From positions 8,417,501 through 8,481,500 of the forward strand of contig CM032124.1 in assembly GCA_018894105.1 (NCBI GenBank): 64,000 nucleotides of DNA. The letters run 5' to 3'. This DNA is from Jacaranda mimosifolia (taxonomy: Eukaryota > Streptophyta > Magnoliopsida > Lamiales > Bignoniaceae). How positions within the stretch are numbered: the stretch's first letter is position 1; every line of letters starts with the position of its first letter. Below, one piece after another: positions 11,337 through 23,601 of the stretch. The notes beneath the pieces are model-generated. The model was given only the letters and a program-made list of their open reading frames with translations. It was not told the origin of the DNA and did not search any database. Made by a program: the position numbers and the translations under genes.

Positions 11337-12280
11337 CTTGTCTGAGCAATTTAATCTTTTCTGACAACAAGGTACCGGCTTTCTTGGAGGAAGTAAAGAG
11401 GTTTTCTATGTTAAAGTAACTAATTTATGATCAAATGATCTATATCAAGAATTATTTCCACCTTATCTCTGTAGTCTACTTGTTTGAGAAGTTCCTGAGG
11501 TATTCCCATCTTCAGCATTACTAGATTTCCTAACCGCAAACAAGCGTTTATGGTCACATCACATCTTTAGTGAGTTACGCGGAGAGGTGACTATATCATC
11601 AACTCAAGATTTTATTACAGCCTCGGAGCTATGCAACAATGAGGTCTCGAACCAGGGACCTGATTGATTTTATACCCTAGTCGATGACCAATTGTGCTAA
11701 GGGTCATTTTGCTATTAAATAGGGTCAAAATACTAGATATCCATTATTTCTATATAAATATATATATATATATAAAATAGCAAGTGGGGTCAACTGACTC
11801 CACATCTTTAGCTGTAAATCCGCCACTGGCTTTGAGCACTTGTGTTCTTGTGCTGAAGGTTAATACTCATGTTTTTATTTGGTGATGACCAAATCAATCT
11901 GCCATTGTCATTCAAAAATTGAGGTATTATCTGCATGTATTTGGCGGGAATTTTATTTAGTCTACAAAATTAGGAGATGAGGAATAATTTATAAATTATT
12001 TCAAATCATTTATTCTTTCGATATAAGACACGATATCATCAAATACATAATCAAACCATTTAACTCGAGAAAAAGATCACAGCTAGATATAACTTTCCCC
12101 TATATCTATCATGATACCAAAAGTGATTAATTTATCTAGCCTTATAGTGAAAAAAGAAAAAGAAAAACCACCCTCCATTAATTCTTTCACTTTAGATTCA
12201 TAATAAGTTTATCATCAAAAAGAGCTAGCTTGAATTTAATTTGTGCTCAATAGCATCAAGCACAAATTTGTAAAGATTAT
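11337..12280. other. AT-rich spacer, no gene seen
   Basis: Contains a (TA)n tract near 11757-11775. No open frame with a recognisable product. Confidence 0.4.
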
Positions 12281-12690
12281 GGGAGTGTTTGGTTTTGTTT
12301 TGGCAAAACATAATCAAACATGCATCTATATTTCCTTTAAAATATTAAAATAGATTTTTCTAAAATACCATCTTCTATCCTTCATTATCTCCAAAAACTC
12401 TCTATTTTCCCATATATACATATATTTCATATTATTTTTACTATAAAAAGTATTACTCAATTTCATTTTCACCCCCCCAAAACCCAATAAAAAAGTATTA
12501 ACTTAACTGCTATATTAAAAAATACTCCACCTAAAATATAAATATATACTAAACTCCCCAAAATATTTTCTAACTATTTTCTCAAAACATAAACAAACAT
12601 TCATCATATTTCTCAATACCACTTTCACATTTCTCAACTCCATTCCCAATATTCATTTCCCCAAAACATATATCATCATTTTTCTGTTCT
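12281..12690. mobile_element. MITE relative, right end unclear
   Basis: Begins GGGAGTGTTTGGTTTTGTTT and has the internal block AACCCAATAAAAAAGTATTA followed by CATAAACAAACATTC. The same blocks occur in the elements at 30480-30829 (same orientation) and 28773-29112 (opposite). The right terminal repeat is not readable, so the copy is eroded or truncated. Confidence 0.55.
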
Positions 12691-13601
12691 GTTTCTATGT
12701 ATAAAAGTGTTGTAAATTTTTTAGGCACAATTTTGGTTCGTATTGAATCGATATTCTTTGAGCCACCTATTTATAGTAACTCAAATGACCCTCCAAGAGT
12801 TAATAAGTATCTAAACTAATTTCTAACACAATGAAAACGTATATTATACATAAAGCATCAACTCCTTAATTTGTCATGCTTTTTTCTTGAAATACCCCTA
12901 TTATTCTCTTTTAATCCTCATAACTCTAAAGTAATTAACTTTTATTTTATTATCTCTTCAATTGTGTACTCTTTTCTTTTATTATTTTATTTTATCTTAA
13001 TTTTTTTACCTGTCCTGGCATTTTAAATAAATATAGTTAACCTATTAAAAATTATAACAACATTTAATAAGATAAATGAATATTTTATTTTGTTTTACAT
13101 TATAGAATTTTAACGTACACCAAAAGTATTAGTGTTTAATTATAATTATTTTAATGCTATTTTAACCAAGACTTTTCTTTCAACTTCTTGTTGTAAAAAA
13201 GTGCAAATCATTATTCACAACAATAATAGAAAGTCTTGTCCATTAATGCCGCCTACCTTGCCTATCCCCATTTTTATTTTGGAAGGGGTCCATGAATTGG
13301 ACAAATCATGACTAGCATGCGCTACGCGTTAATCGCCTTGATTTGAGTTTCGGTGTTGCACACCCAATCGGAATTCGGAATCGGAGTCATTCTTTAATGT
13401 CCAATGCAAGAGTTGGACTTTTTCTCTTTAAGATAATTTTGCTTCGTATTTGCGTTTAAAATTTTTCGATAATTATCTTTTAAGATGCAACAATCCTTTT
13501 GATATAACAACGCTATAAAACTCAAGGTTAACCAACTGAAAATATTTATAGAATTGGGGGTCTATTTATAGTAGTCCAAGGGATGCAATCAAGTGGACAC
13601 A
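12691..13601. other. AT-rich spacer, no gene seen
   Basis: No coding frame or clear repeat boundary. A short GC-richer patch lies near 13250-13390. Confidence 0.35.
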
Positions 13602-14225
13602 TAGGGGTGTTTGTGTTTCGGTTTCGATCAATTTTAGGACAAAAAGTCAACCGATCCAAATTACATAATATATATTGGATCGGTTGAATTTTTATTGCAA
13701 ATTCAATACAATCTAATCCATTTTAAATCGATTTGGATTAGATCGATTAATTCAATTTTTCAATTTAAATTTTTATTTAAATATTTGATAAATTACTATT
13801 GATAATTAAACTAATTTAATCAATCAATTTGTAAATTTCATTTAGCTATCATATCACACTAATCTTGTGAAATTAAGTTAAATTATGTAAGAACATACAA
13901 TTTTAAAGTTATAAGTCTATAATAATTATTCCTATATATTTGATTTTTGAAAGTGAAAAAATCCTAAATTTAGTTTAATTATTTTAATTTATTTGTGTAT
14001 TTTACAATTAAAATATATTTTTTTTATATTATTAGTATATAAATTTCAATTCGGTTTGGATTGAATCTGTTTTTTAGATTAAAATCGAAAATCAATCCAA
14101 TTTAATCTATTAAAAGAAAATTCAATTCAATCCAAAAAAGTTCAATTTTAATCGATTTTTAATTTTTTGAATTGATTCATTGATTTTTTTTATTATTATT
14201 ATCGGATTAAATTTGAATAGCCCTA
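13602..14225. mobile_element. hAT-type MITE, copy 1
   Basis: The left end is TAGGGGTGTTTGTG. The right end in reverse complement is TAGGGCTATTCAAATTTAAT. The flanking 8-mers TGGACACA (13594-13601) and TGAACACA (14226-14233) differ at one base, which fits the 8-bp target duplication of hAT elements. The interior is AT-rich, with GATCGGTT/AACCGATC inverted motifs and no coding capacity. Confidence 0.7.
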
Positions 14226-14620
14226 TGAACACATGCCAAATGCACCCCAAACTCCACAGATAGCTTTTCAAGATGCCTAGACACAACCTTTGATACCCCG
14301 GAGAGAGCTTAATTAATTAAATTAATAATTTATTTAATTATTTATTTATAATTCGCCCATTACGCAGCCCATATGAATAGGATTTTGATTTTATTGAATT
14401 AGTCCACTAGTTAAAAAAGCCCAAATTCAAATGAATTTTGCCAAAAAAATTAATAATAGACCAAGGCCCAGGCCAGTCAAGTTGGCTGCACGAACGGCAA
14501 CCCCTACGTGTGGCCTTGTATTGAACCTACTAGCAAATAGATCTTTCCCTCTCCAACAACTTATAGTACCCCCAAGGGGTCCAATTTGGTACCCCCAAGT
14601 TGTGTAATATTGATCTCAAG
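14226..14620. other. Spacer between two hAT-type MITEs
   Basis: No gene is seen. A GC-richer patch near 14460-14600 repeats the motif TACCCCCAAG with small changes. Confidence 0.35.
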
Positions 14621-15403
14621 CAAGAATGTTTGCGGTTTGATTTGGACCGATTTTGGAACGAAAAGTTAATTGATCCAAATTATATAATTTATATTGAATT
14701 GGTTTGAATAAGTTTAATTTTTCTTATAAATTCGATATGGTTCCTTCTATTTTAAATTGATTTAGATTGAATTGTTAATTGATTTTTTCGATTTAGATTC
14801 TCAACTAAAATATTTGACACTTTATTATTAGCAATTTAATCAATCAATTTGTAATGTTCATTTGACAATTGTAATTCAACTTTCTTTTTTGACAAATTAA
14901 TCAATATTATGATTAATATTGGTTTTATAAATTGAATTCTATAAGAACATATCAACTGCAAATTATAAATCTATAACAATAATGCATACAACATAAATGA
15001 TATGAATTATACAAGTCAATATTAATGATAAAAAAAAAAATCAAACAATTATTATAATAATTCATAAAGATCCAAGCCAACATAATAAATTCATAAAGTT
15101 TCAAAAATTAACTTCCAACAAGCAATTACGAAAGTTAAACATCAGCATTAGGTTATTTTCTCTATGTTATATTTTATTTTAGTTTATTTATGATATTTTA
15201 TACTTAAGATATTCTTTCTTATTATTAGTACATAAAAGTTCAATTCGTTTTGGATTAAATCGGTCTCTGAGGGTGAAATTGATGACCAGTCCAAACCAAT
15301 CGGTTAAGAAACAATTAAATCCAAACTAATCCAAAAAATGTTGGTTTTCATCGATTTTCAATTTTATTTGGGTTGAATAGTCCGTTTTGATCCAACACCC
15401 CTA
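14621..15403. mobile_element. hAT-type MITE, copy 2
   Basis: Same family and orientation as 13602-14225. Shared blocks are GACCGATTTTGGAACGAAAA against GATCAATTTTAGGACAAAAA, then ATTGATCCAAATTATATAAT. The right end in reverse complement is TAGGGGTGTTGGATCAAAA. Flanking 8-mers ATCTCAAG (14613-14620) and GTCCCAAG (15404-15411) match at six of eight positions, an eroded target duplication. Confidence 0.65.
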
Positions 15404-15614
15404 GTCCCAAGCACCATTGTGGATAGATGCTTTTCATTCTCCCAACCCTTAATCTTTCTTTTCTAAAGTCAATTTTGAGGAGTTTACTTTGACCACTAAT
15501 TATTCATTCACCTATAGTTGGTTTTTAACAATTAACCGCATTATCAATATCTACACGTAATATAGATTTTAGTAATTATAAATTTCAATAGAGATTAAAA
15601 CTAGAGCTCTCGTA

Positions 15615-15890
15615 ATGATCAATTTGAGATAAATATTCTAGATAGACTTTAAATTGCTCAAAATAAAACAAATTTGTAAATGAATAAATGAAGAGATATT
15701 TATAAAATAGTATCATTTGGTAAATAATGTATTGGTATATAAGGTTGCTCAAATCTAAGACACTACATCATTGAGAGATGAGAGTCTTGACTGAATTGGA
15801 TCGAACCCTACGAAATTATGAAATATTTGGAGTTCTTATTTATCAAGACCATTATGGGTATTTTATGTATACCCATCAAATATTCAGGCC
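15615..15890. repeat. Dispersed repeat, copy 2
   Basis: Related in the same orientation to 4595-4905, with a TATTTATAAAATAGTATCATT block and the ending ATGTATACCCATCAAATATT. It abuts a MITE-like element that begins at about 15888. Confidence 0.6.
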
Positions 15891-16330
15891 TTCTTTGTTG
15901 GTCATTTTGAAAATATTTTTTCAACTTTCAAAATTTAAATAAAAAAAGGTCTCATTTCTCAACTCTACTTTCCTTCCAAAATTATTTCCAAAATATTCCT
16001 TACTATTCATCCTAAAAATCATTCTCCAATGCATATATATACATATACCAATCACTCCACCTATAGATACATATTTATAATTAATACTAAAAAGTTCATT
16101 TCACCCCCCCCCCCCACCAACCTAATAAAAAACTGATTGATATAACATTTACAATAAAATTTGTCCAATCACAAAACACTTCCAAAAAAATAATTTTCTC
16201 TTAAAATATTCACCACCTACCCTCAAAATAAAAACAAACAATCATCACATTTTCCTAACTCACTTTCCAAAATACCTTTCCCCAAAATATTTTTCACAAT
16301 TCACTCAATTTCCATGCGAACAAAGACTTG
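15888..16330. mobile_element. MITE with imperfect terminal inverted repeats
   Basis: Left end GGCCTTCTTTGTTGGTCATT; right end in reverse complement CAAGTCTTTGTTCGCATGGA. The interior carries the C-run/CCTAATAAAAAACTGATT block seen in the 12281 and 30480 elements. Target duplication is not clear. Includes an 11-base C run near 16106-16116. Confidence 0.5.
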
Positions 16331-16920
16331 GTTATTGACTTTGAACTCCAGAAAACGCCACTCTCTTATTTCCTTTTGAAATCTCATTAACGATGTATGT
16401 GGCTGGAGTTTCTTGTAAGTTTCCTTTCCAACTTTGTTCGCCAACGGTTTCTCCACAAAGACATCAATATCATATGTTGAGAGTCCAAAACCTCTAGAAT
16501 CCGGGTTGGATCGACCAGGCCCAGATAGGCCCGCATCTGTAACAGGCCAGTTCTGCCCAAGCCCTTGCTAAAACAGACCGATGCATCTATAGTTCTTAAA
16601 GTACCCAAATTAAGTTGGGCCGGTCCACGTCTTTTTAACCTTTTTTTTTCAACAAAACTAAAACCGGGTTGCCATGGAGATTTATAGTTGCCACTCTAAC
16701 GACAAATCCCTCCAATCGTCTTCAAGATCTGAAAGAGTTCGTCCATTATTCAATTCCGTACGCTTCTTTCTCTTCTTGAATCCTCAAAAGGTACTCTCTC
16801 TTCGCAGTTTGTTCGAGGAAATCTTTTGTTCTTTCCACTTATTATTTGTTCAAGTTAGTGGATGCCTAGACTGGATATTGGCGATCAATTTTCAGTTGTT
16901 CATTTGTGAGGTTAAATGAG
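16331..16920 (+). promoter_or_regulatory. Promoter and 5' leader of the PX-domain gene
   Basis: Upstream of the ATG at 16921. It carries site II-like TGGGCC elements: GGCCCA at 16518-16523 and TGGGCC at 16616-16621. Such elements are common in promoters of broadly expressed plant genes. Pyrimidine-rich sequence from about 16690 looks like an untranslated leader. AAAAGGTACTCTC near 16786 could be the donor of a leader intron. No strong TATA box is seen. Confidence 0.45.
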
Positions 16921-19900
16921 ATGATAAACGGAGAGGGGGCTGAGGAGAAATCATCCTCTGCGGTTGCCTCTCCGTGTGATCCGCCGTTCGATCGGGAATC
17001 GGATTGTGGAGATGAGTTGTCAAACTACTCCTCTTGCGGAGGCGAATCGGAGTTCGAGAGGTACTGTAGTGCCAGCTCAGCAATGGGAACCCCAAGTTTT
17101 CGTGGTAGCTCATTTCAAGATTCTGAATTTGGATCATTCAGAAGCTTCAAGCTTGGGGGTGAGAGTAGTAATTTTAAGAAGTTTGGGGCGGAAAGTGTAT
17201 TATCGGATCATCGGGAATCCAAGTGTGGAAGTGGCTCCGGCGGGGGCGATGAGTTTTATGGTGATGGCAAGGATAATGGGATGTTGAATTTGAACGGGAA
17301 AATGGAAGATTTTGTTCTGAGTGATTTTGATTTGAGGGAAAATTTTGATATGGATGGTACTTGGGAAAATAAGGTTGTAGTTGAGAATGAAACTAGGGGG
17401 AATAGTGAGAGAGGTGCAAGAACTTCAGGTGAACTTTGGCAGATTGGAGAGGGTAAAAGGTGTGTTGAGAAAAGGGATGATAAGGAAGAAGAGTTGGAAA
17501 TTGGTGGAGTTGAGGAGAGGAACACATCCGATGAAGGTGGAGCTTCATCTAGGTATGAGCATTCGGAGGGTGAGGATTCGATGTTCGGATGTGGTAGTGA
17601 TGATGAGAGAAAGATTGATTCATATTATGGGAAGAATGTACTTTTGCGTGGTGGGGAAAGTGGGAGAAAAGAAAATCAGTTGGTTATGAATTCAGCAGTG
17701 GCCTTTGGTTCTGATGATTGGGATGATTTTGTTCAAAAAAGCAGGGAAAATAATATTGGTTCACTGGTTTGGGATGGAATTCAGGCTGAGAGACAGGCTA
17801 GCATACAAAGTGATCTTGGCTCCTCAAGGTCTACTGCTGCTAATTCTCTCACATATTCTAATATAATTTTTGAAGGCGGACAGAATGAGGTCAGAAGTAG
17901 CCCTGCAGCTTGCAATCAAGTCGAAGTTGGTGGTAAAGAGACAAATGTGAATGCTTTATCCACAAATTCAACCAATCTTTTGAAACTTGATACACAATTT
18001 GAAGATGCAAAACGAGTGCTTGCTTCAAGCTATCAAGTCTGTGATATTGATGAATTGACTGAATATCTTGGAGGCAGCTCTGATTGTAATATATTTCAAA
18101 CAAATAAGGATCCACCGGCAAAAGAAGCCCGAAGAAATGAGGAGTTGAAAATTGGTGAAACTGAATCAGAAATGAGTAGTCAAAACATGACCAGCAGTGA
18201 GGTCATGGCCATTCGTCATGATACTGTATTAGAAAATAGGAATCTAGAGGAAACAAAATTTGGTCCTCTTTCTGAATCTTTGGTCAATCACCATCATCTG
18301 GTTCCAGTGAAAAGTAAGGAAGACAAAGAGGACAAATTATTTGAAGACACCGGTTCATTTGTATCATCATCATTGGCTGATACCACTGTGAGTGCAACAA
18401 CTAAGAAGAATTTTTCTTTTGCATTTGATCAAATTGAAGATCATTTTGTGCCAATTAAGGTATGTTTTCTTCTGAGAATTTTTCCTTAAAGCTTTGGTGG
18501 ATAGTTATTCTCTCAATGTTCCAAGCATTTTACTTATAATAGTTGTTGCATGATGTATTGCAGGCAAGGGATTTTGAGTTAAATGATTTCTGTGATGAAA
18601 TTGTTAATGATATGGAAGATATACTACTTGACTCAACCGAGTCTACTGGGTCTAGGTTCCCCCATGGTACTAGGATATATCAGACTCAATTTTCTCGGCC
18701 ATCAAGAGATGGTGGCTCTAGTGCTTCTACTTCTGGCACAGATTACGCTTATAATTGGATTCAGCAACCACTCAAAATTGATAGGATAGAGGTAGTGGGT
18801 GCAAGGCAAAAGAAAGGGGATGTCTCATTCAGTGAGCGACTGGTTGGTGTCCAAAAATACACTGTGTATAAGATTCGAGTATGGAGTGGGGAAGACCATT
18901 GGGAGGTGGAACGACGTTATCGTGACTTTGGTACTCTGTATTATCGATTGAAGAAACTATTTGCTGATCATGGCTGGACTCTTCCTTCACCCTGGTCTTC
19001 TGTTGAAAGACAATCGAGAAAGCTTTTTGGTAATGTTTCCCCACACGTCGTTGCAGACAGGAGCATTCTTATCCAAGATTGTTTACAATCTGTAATCCAC
19101 CCTAAATTTTCCTCCAGCTCCCTCAATGCTCTCATTAGTTTCCTCTCTCCTTCAGAAGCGGTGCCTGATTCTCCTGCATCTGAAACAAGTAGATCTCATC
19201 CTCTATTACCCAACAGGGGCACACAGATGGAAAATTTTTCAACCTTGGGAAAGACTATTTCACTTATTGTTGAAATCCGCCCTTTGAAATCAATGAAACA
19301 GATGCTAGAAGCACAGTATTATAGATGTGCAGGATGTCACAGAAATTTTGATGATGGAAGAACGAGGGTGCAGGAATTTGTACAGGCACTGGGTTGGGGC
19401 AAACCTCGTTTTTGTGAATACAGTGGCCAGTTATTCTGCTCTTCATGCCATAACAATGATACTGCTGTATTGCCTGCCAGAGTCTTGCATCATTGGGATT
19501 TTACTCGATACCCAGTGTCTCAGATGGCTAAATCATTTTTGGATTCTATTAATGACCAGGTAATTGAGAATAATGCTGCAAGATATATATGTTGGATGCT
19601 TTTGAATGAAGAATTGAGAATATCAAAATTTGCATCAATAAGAAACTTGTTCTGGACAAGCATCGCCATGCTCATCCTATTTGCCCCTTCATCTACTACC
19701 TTTTCCTTTCTCATATAACATTAGTTTGCTTTATAGATTAACTGGACTCTATCTAAGAGAGCAAAACTTTTTGCAACTTTTTTTTCTCTTTGTCTACCTG
19801 CCTAGCTAAAATTGCATTTGTATTTTGCTTCTTTTCTTGCAGCCAATGCTTTGTGTCAGTGCCGTTAATCCGTTCCTGTTCTCGAAAGTTCCCACATTAC

Positions 19901-22835
19901 AGCATGTGGCAAATATCCGAAGTCGAATCAGAGCAATGTTGCCATATGTTCGCTGCCCATTTCGCAGATCCATCTATAAAGGTCTTGGATCCCGGAATTA
20001 TCTCCTTGACAGCAATGATTTTTTTGCTCTAAAAGACCTCATTGATCTCTCCAAGGGGGTGTTTTCAGGTGAAAGTTGGAGTATGTGCTTTGATTTTCTA
20101 ATTTGATAAGAGACTTTGAAATTATTTGGAAGTTATCTGAAATTTGAATATGTAGTTCTCATGCATAAGAATACACTTTTGAAAGTCTGGTGCAAAAAAA
20201 TATGATCACTGCAAACAATTTACTGGTCAACCACAATAACCTCTCTGCTTGTTTGTTTCCTTTTCCATCTGTATATCTAACTTTTCTCTATTCGGCACAC
20301 CTCAGACTTGAATTTGTGACTTCCTTGTTTTCTTGCTCTTATCTTCTTCAAATAAAACTTCCATATTGGTCAACTTTTAGTTGATAACAAGGCTTTTGCT
20401 TTTCTTTTCCTGTTGACCTCCCAAAGGGTTTCATTTAAGATGAAATAATATCTCAGCAAAGTGCAATAGTGACTATATTGATTCTGCTACAGGACATTGG
20501 AGTGGATTCAGATTCCCATTGATTCAGTTCTTATATGGTGGTTTGTGATGGAACAGGATATAGATAAAAGATAAGTTGTTGGACCATCAATCTTCATTAT
20601 TGAAAAACTGTTCCATAATAAATACAAAGAAGTAAAGACATAGAAAACTAGTAGCGAGAGGACAACAAAAGGGCTGCAAAGCTAGCCAGATGCTATTTGT
20701 ATTAGGGAGATTTTGAAATAGCACATTGTATTTCTCTCTAAGGCAGAAAATAGAAAGAGATCTGAATTGGTCTCTATGGGGATTCCAGAAGCAGCTTGTG
20801 ATGGTGCTTGTGGTGGTTTTGGCAGAATGCTAGGGTTTGATGGTGGTTTATGTGTTGAGGATGATTTTGGTGGTGATTTTTGGGCTGGTAGCTATTATGA
20901 CAGAAATGCATTGGTTATCACGGAAGGCGCATATATGGTGCTTGCCATGCGGTGGAGGTATGTCATGATGTTGTTCTCGCAGATAGATCTAACTCCTCAT
21001 CCCACATAAGTTTTAGGAGGCTAAAGTGAATGATTTGGAAGGCTTTAACTATTTCCTACTTCTCACCATATGCTTAACATTATGAGCTGTTCACTAGTGC
21101 CAAAAAAAATTGGCATGGCCAGTAGTCTGAATTCGGTCTTTGTAGGGGTGTCAGATCTGTTGCCGTGTGCTATCCACAGGGGCCATCTTGCAAATTTGAG
21201 TGGGGAAGTTTGTTTTGCCTTGTGCCACATTGATTGATGGATGTGTGAATGTTTATAAGCCTTGGTTTGTTTCTACTGGTCGATTTGGTCTTGGCATTTT
21301 GAACTAGTTGAAATGCCCAGCAATATGACACGGCTAGGAGTGTCCTCGAGGTCCTCTTTCGCTCACTTTTCTTCACTTATTTCTTTTTATAGTTATTGTT
21401 GGGCTGGACAACCCCCCATCGTTCTAGGCTTCTCAGGAAGACTTGTCACTCTCCTACTAGAGGGCCCCCACTAACGTTCAGCTTTCCCCTTTACAGGGGC
21501 CCTGAGCCTCTCTCACATGGGCAACAGCCTTCCCTTCATTCTTTAATCTAGCCTTTTTCAGTCCTCAGTATATCCCTGCCCTCACGCTTTTTGGACTCCC
21601 AGCAGGGTCTATGGAGATACTGGTTCTCTTTTTGGGTTTTAGGATAGTGGCAGTCTTACTAGTGGTATTTGGTGGAGGTGGGTGCTGTTGATGGGATGGT
21701 AGTGCTGCAGATAATAGAAAAAAGGATCTAGAACAATCCACTGCCCCACAATCTTTAGAAATGAACCCCTACTCTGTCACATTCTTAATTGAGATAGGTT
21801 GAGGATTCCGCTTCTAAGAACTAAAGTTTAGTCCTCTTTGTAAACAAGTAAAAGCATCATTGCATTTGTACTCAGGTGACCTCAAGAGGATGCTTTTGAG
21901 CATTACTTTCTATATATGCTTTCATATGATGTAGTTTTTTATTGTTCTACCAATCTTCCTGCTCTGTTTTCCCAATTCAAGCCTTTGAGAGTTCTCTTAT
22001 TTGCCCATTATTACACTTTCCTTTTTGTTGGCTAAAGAATTTCTATGTTTTGATGCATCATAACGTTGTATCTTTTGTCATTACAGCACTACCAGTGATG
22101 GTTGAAACTGTCTCTCGAAAAATTGAGGAGCATATAACTGAGCAGTGCCTTGTATGCTACGATGTTGGTATTCCCTGTGGTGCTCGACAACAATGTAACA
22201 ATCCACTTTCTCTCATCTTCCCTTTCCAGGCAAGTGTTTGTTCCATTCTTCCTGAGAAGAAGTAACATAAATTGTAAAAAAGAACATAAAGGGGTACAAA
22301 AGAAAGAGAGAGGAAGAAACAAAAAAAAAAAAAAAAAAGGAAGGGAGAGAGAGAGAGGGAGGAAAAATTAAAATACAGATATGCTAAGAATCTTAATTTA
22401 GGTCCATATAATTGTGAATTCCTACTTCTCACTAGCTAATAAAGTTATAGCCACGCAAAGTATTACTCAAAGACAGATCAAAAGATATTCATATGTAGCT
22501 CCTGATTGATAAAATTGAATAAACAGGAAGTAGAGATTGAAAAGTGTAGATCTTGTGAATTGGTTTTCCACAAGAATTGCTTCAAGAAGATAGCTAGTTG
22601 TTCCTGTGGTGCTCGTTTTAAGCCAGAGGAGATGAAGCAAACTGCAGATGAGGGAACACATAGTGTGGATAGCGAATTGAATTTACTGGGAGAAACGGCC
22701 GAACCCAGTAGTGGTCTTCTTGCTAGCCTGTTCTCCAAGGTAATGCCACGAAGGTCTCAGATTCTCAGATTACAGGAGCCAAGAGGCGCTGATAATGTTA
22801 TTTTAATGGGTTCATTACCAAACAACTCCATCTGA
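16921..22835 (+). CDS. PX-domain protein with C-terminal Rubicon-homology (DUF4206) zinc-finger region
   Basis: Probably a membrane-trafficking protein: PX domains bind phosphoinositides on endosomal or vacuolar membranes, and Rubicon-homology regions bind Rab GTPases. Coding exons: 16921-18459, 18564-19559, 19843-20068, 22087-22229, 22527-22835. Phases agree (0, 0, 1, 0) and give about 1070 residues. The first 600 residues are acidic and serine-rich, probably disordered, with an ESEFERYCS motif near residue 45. The PX domain is at about 606-713, with basic RRYRDF at 630-635. The zinc-binding region runs from CAGC at 768-771 through CEYSG/CSSC near 797-808, CLVC and CSCG to the end. I recall a similar Arabidopsis protein, AT3G48195, of similar size. 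The ATG at 16921 opens MINGEG as in relatives. The fourth intron starts with GC instead of GT. The gene is convergent with the membrane-protein gene to the right. Confidence 0.93.
20069..22086 (+). other. Large third intron of the PX-domain gene
   Basis: A 2.0 kb intron with donor CAG|GTGAAA and acceptor TTACAG|CA. It contains no supported gene. An 80-codon open frame at 20767-21009 is glycine-rich but recognised by nothing. Confidence 0.7.
22230..22526 (+). other. GC-AG intron of the PX-domain gene
   Basis: The exon ends CCTTTCCAG and the intron starts GCAAGTG, matching the AG|GCAAGT consensus of the minor GC-AG class. The acceptor is AAACAG at 22521-22526. It keeps the frame between LIFPFQ and EVEIEKCRSC. 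Using the nearby GT three bases inside would shift the frame into a stop. Contains a poly-A/GA-rich stretch at about 22318-22365. Confidence 0.8.
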
Positions 22836-23601
22836 ACTTCGTCTACAGCTTTTTTTCTGGATGTTAAATCAAATAAATGGGGATTGCCATTGCCAGTACT
22901 GGAGGTTTGTGAAGGTATTTGATATTTTAGCCATCATTTCTTATTCTTTTGTTGTATAGTCTCAGACTATTCCTGCACCAAGTTTATTCTTTGTAACCTA
23001 GTTTCAGAATAGAGATGATACATATGTTTATTCTTCCACTGTATATATGATGCTTCAAATTGTAAACATGTTCACATGTAAAGAAGTTGCTCATATATGT
23101 TTTGGCTGAGATTCAGCGAGTATTCATCGTCTGAAATTGCATTTGCCTAACTGGAAGTCTGGAATTGATCAAATTAAGCCTTCTTGCCAAGAATGACTGG
23201 TCAGGCAGTCATTTTAAGCTTCTTAATTGCATTGGCATGCGGACCAATGCTTCTTTCTATAAGCACTTGTGCAGTACCACTTGAACTTATTGCAACAAGA
23301 TCAATAAACTGCATTGAAATTGAATTTTCAAAATAAAACATTGTTTTCCAGGCTACAAAAAAATTCACTATTTTCACGAGTTGTATTATAGTTACAATTA
23401 TGGCTTTAATCTATTGATTGTATAACAAGAGTCTGTCATCAGCTGTACATCTCCCAAAATGCAATATAGAACTAGAATCATAAAGCTAATCTCAAGAAAT
23501 CTGTTTTTTCTGGCAATTGACGGCGACTATTGCTCGTTTTTCCTGTTGAGCAGAGAAACCTGACCAAGATCTAAAAACTTCTTGTTATATTTGAGCAAGA
23601 G
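22836..23601. other. Convergent 3' regions of two genes
   Basis: Between the stop of the PX-domain gene (plus) and the stop of the rolling-stone-like gene (minus). It should hold both 3' untranslated regions. No further gene is seen. Confidence 0.5.

Noticed and set aside
20767..21009. Glycine-rich open frame in intron 3 of the PX-domain gene
   Set aside because: Starts without support, no family resemblance, and lies inside a well-defined intron.
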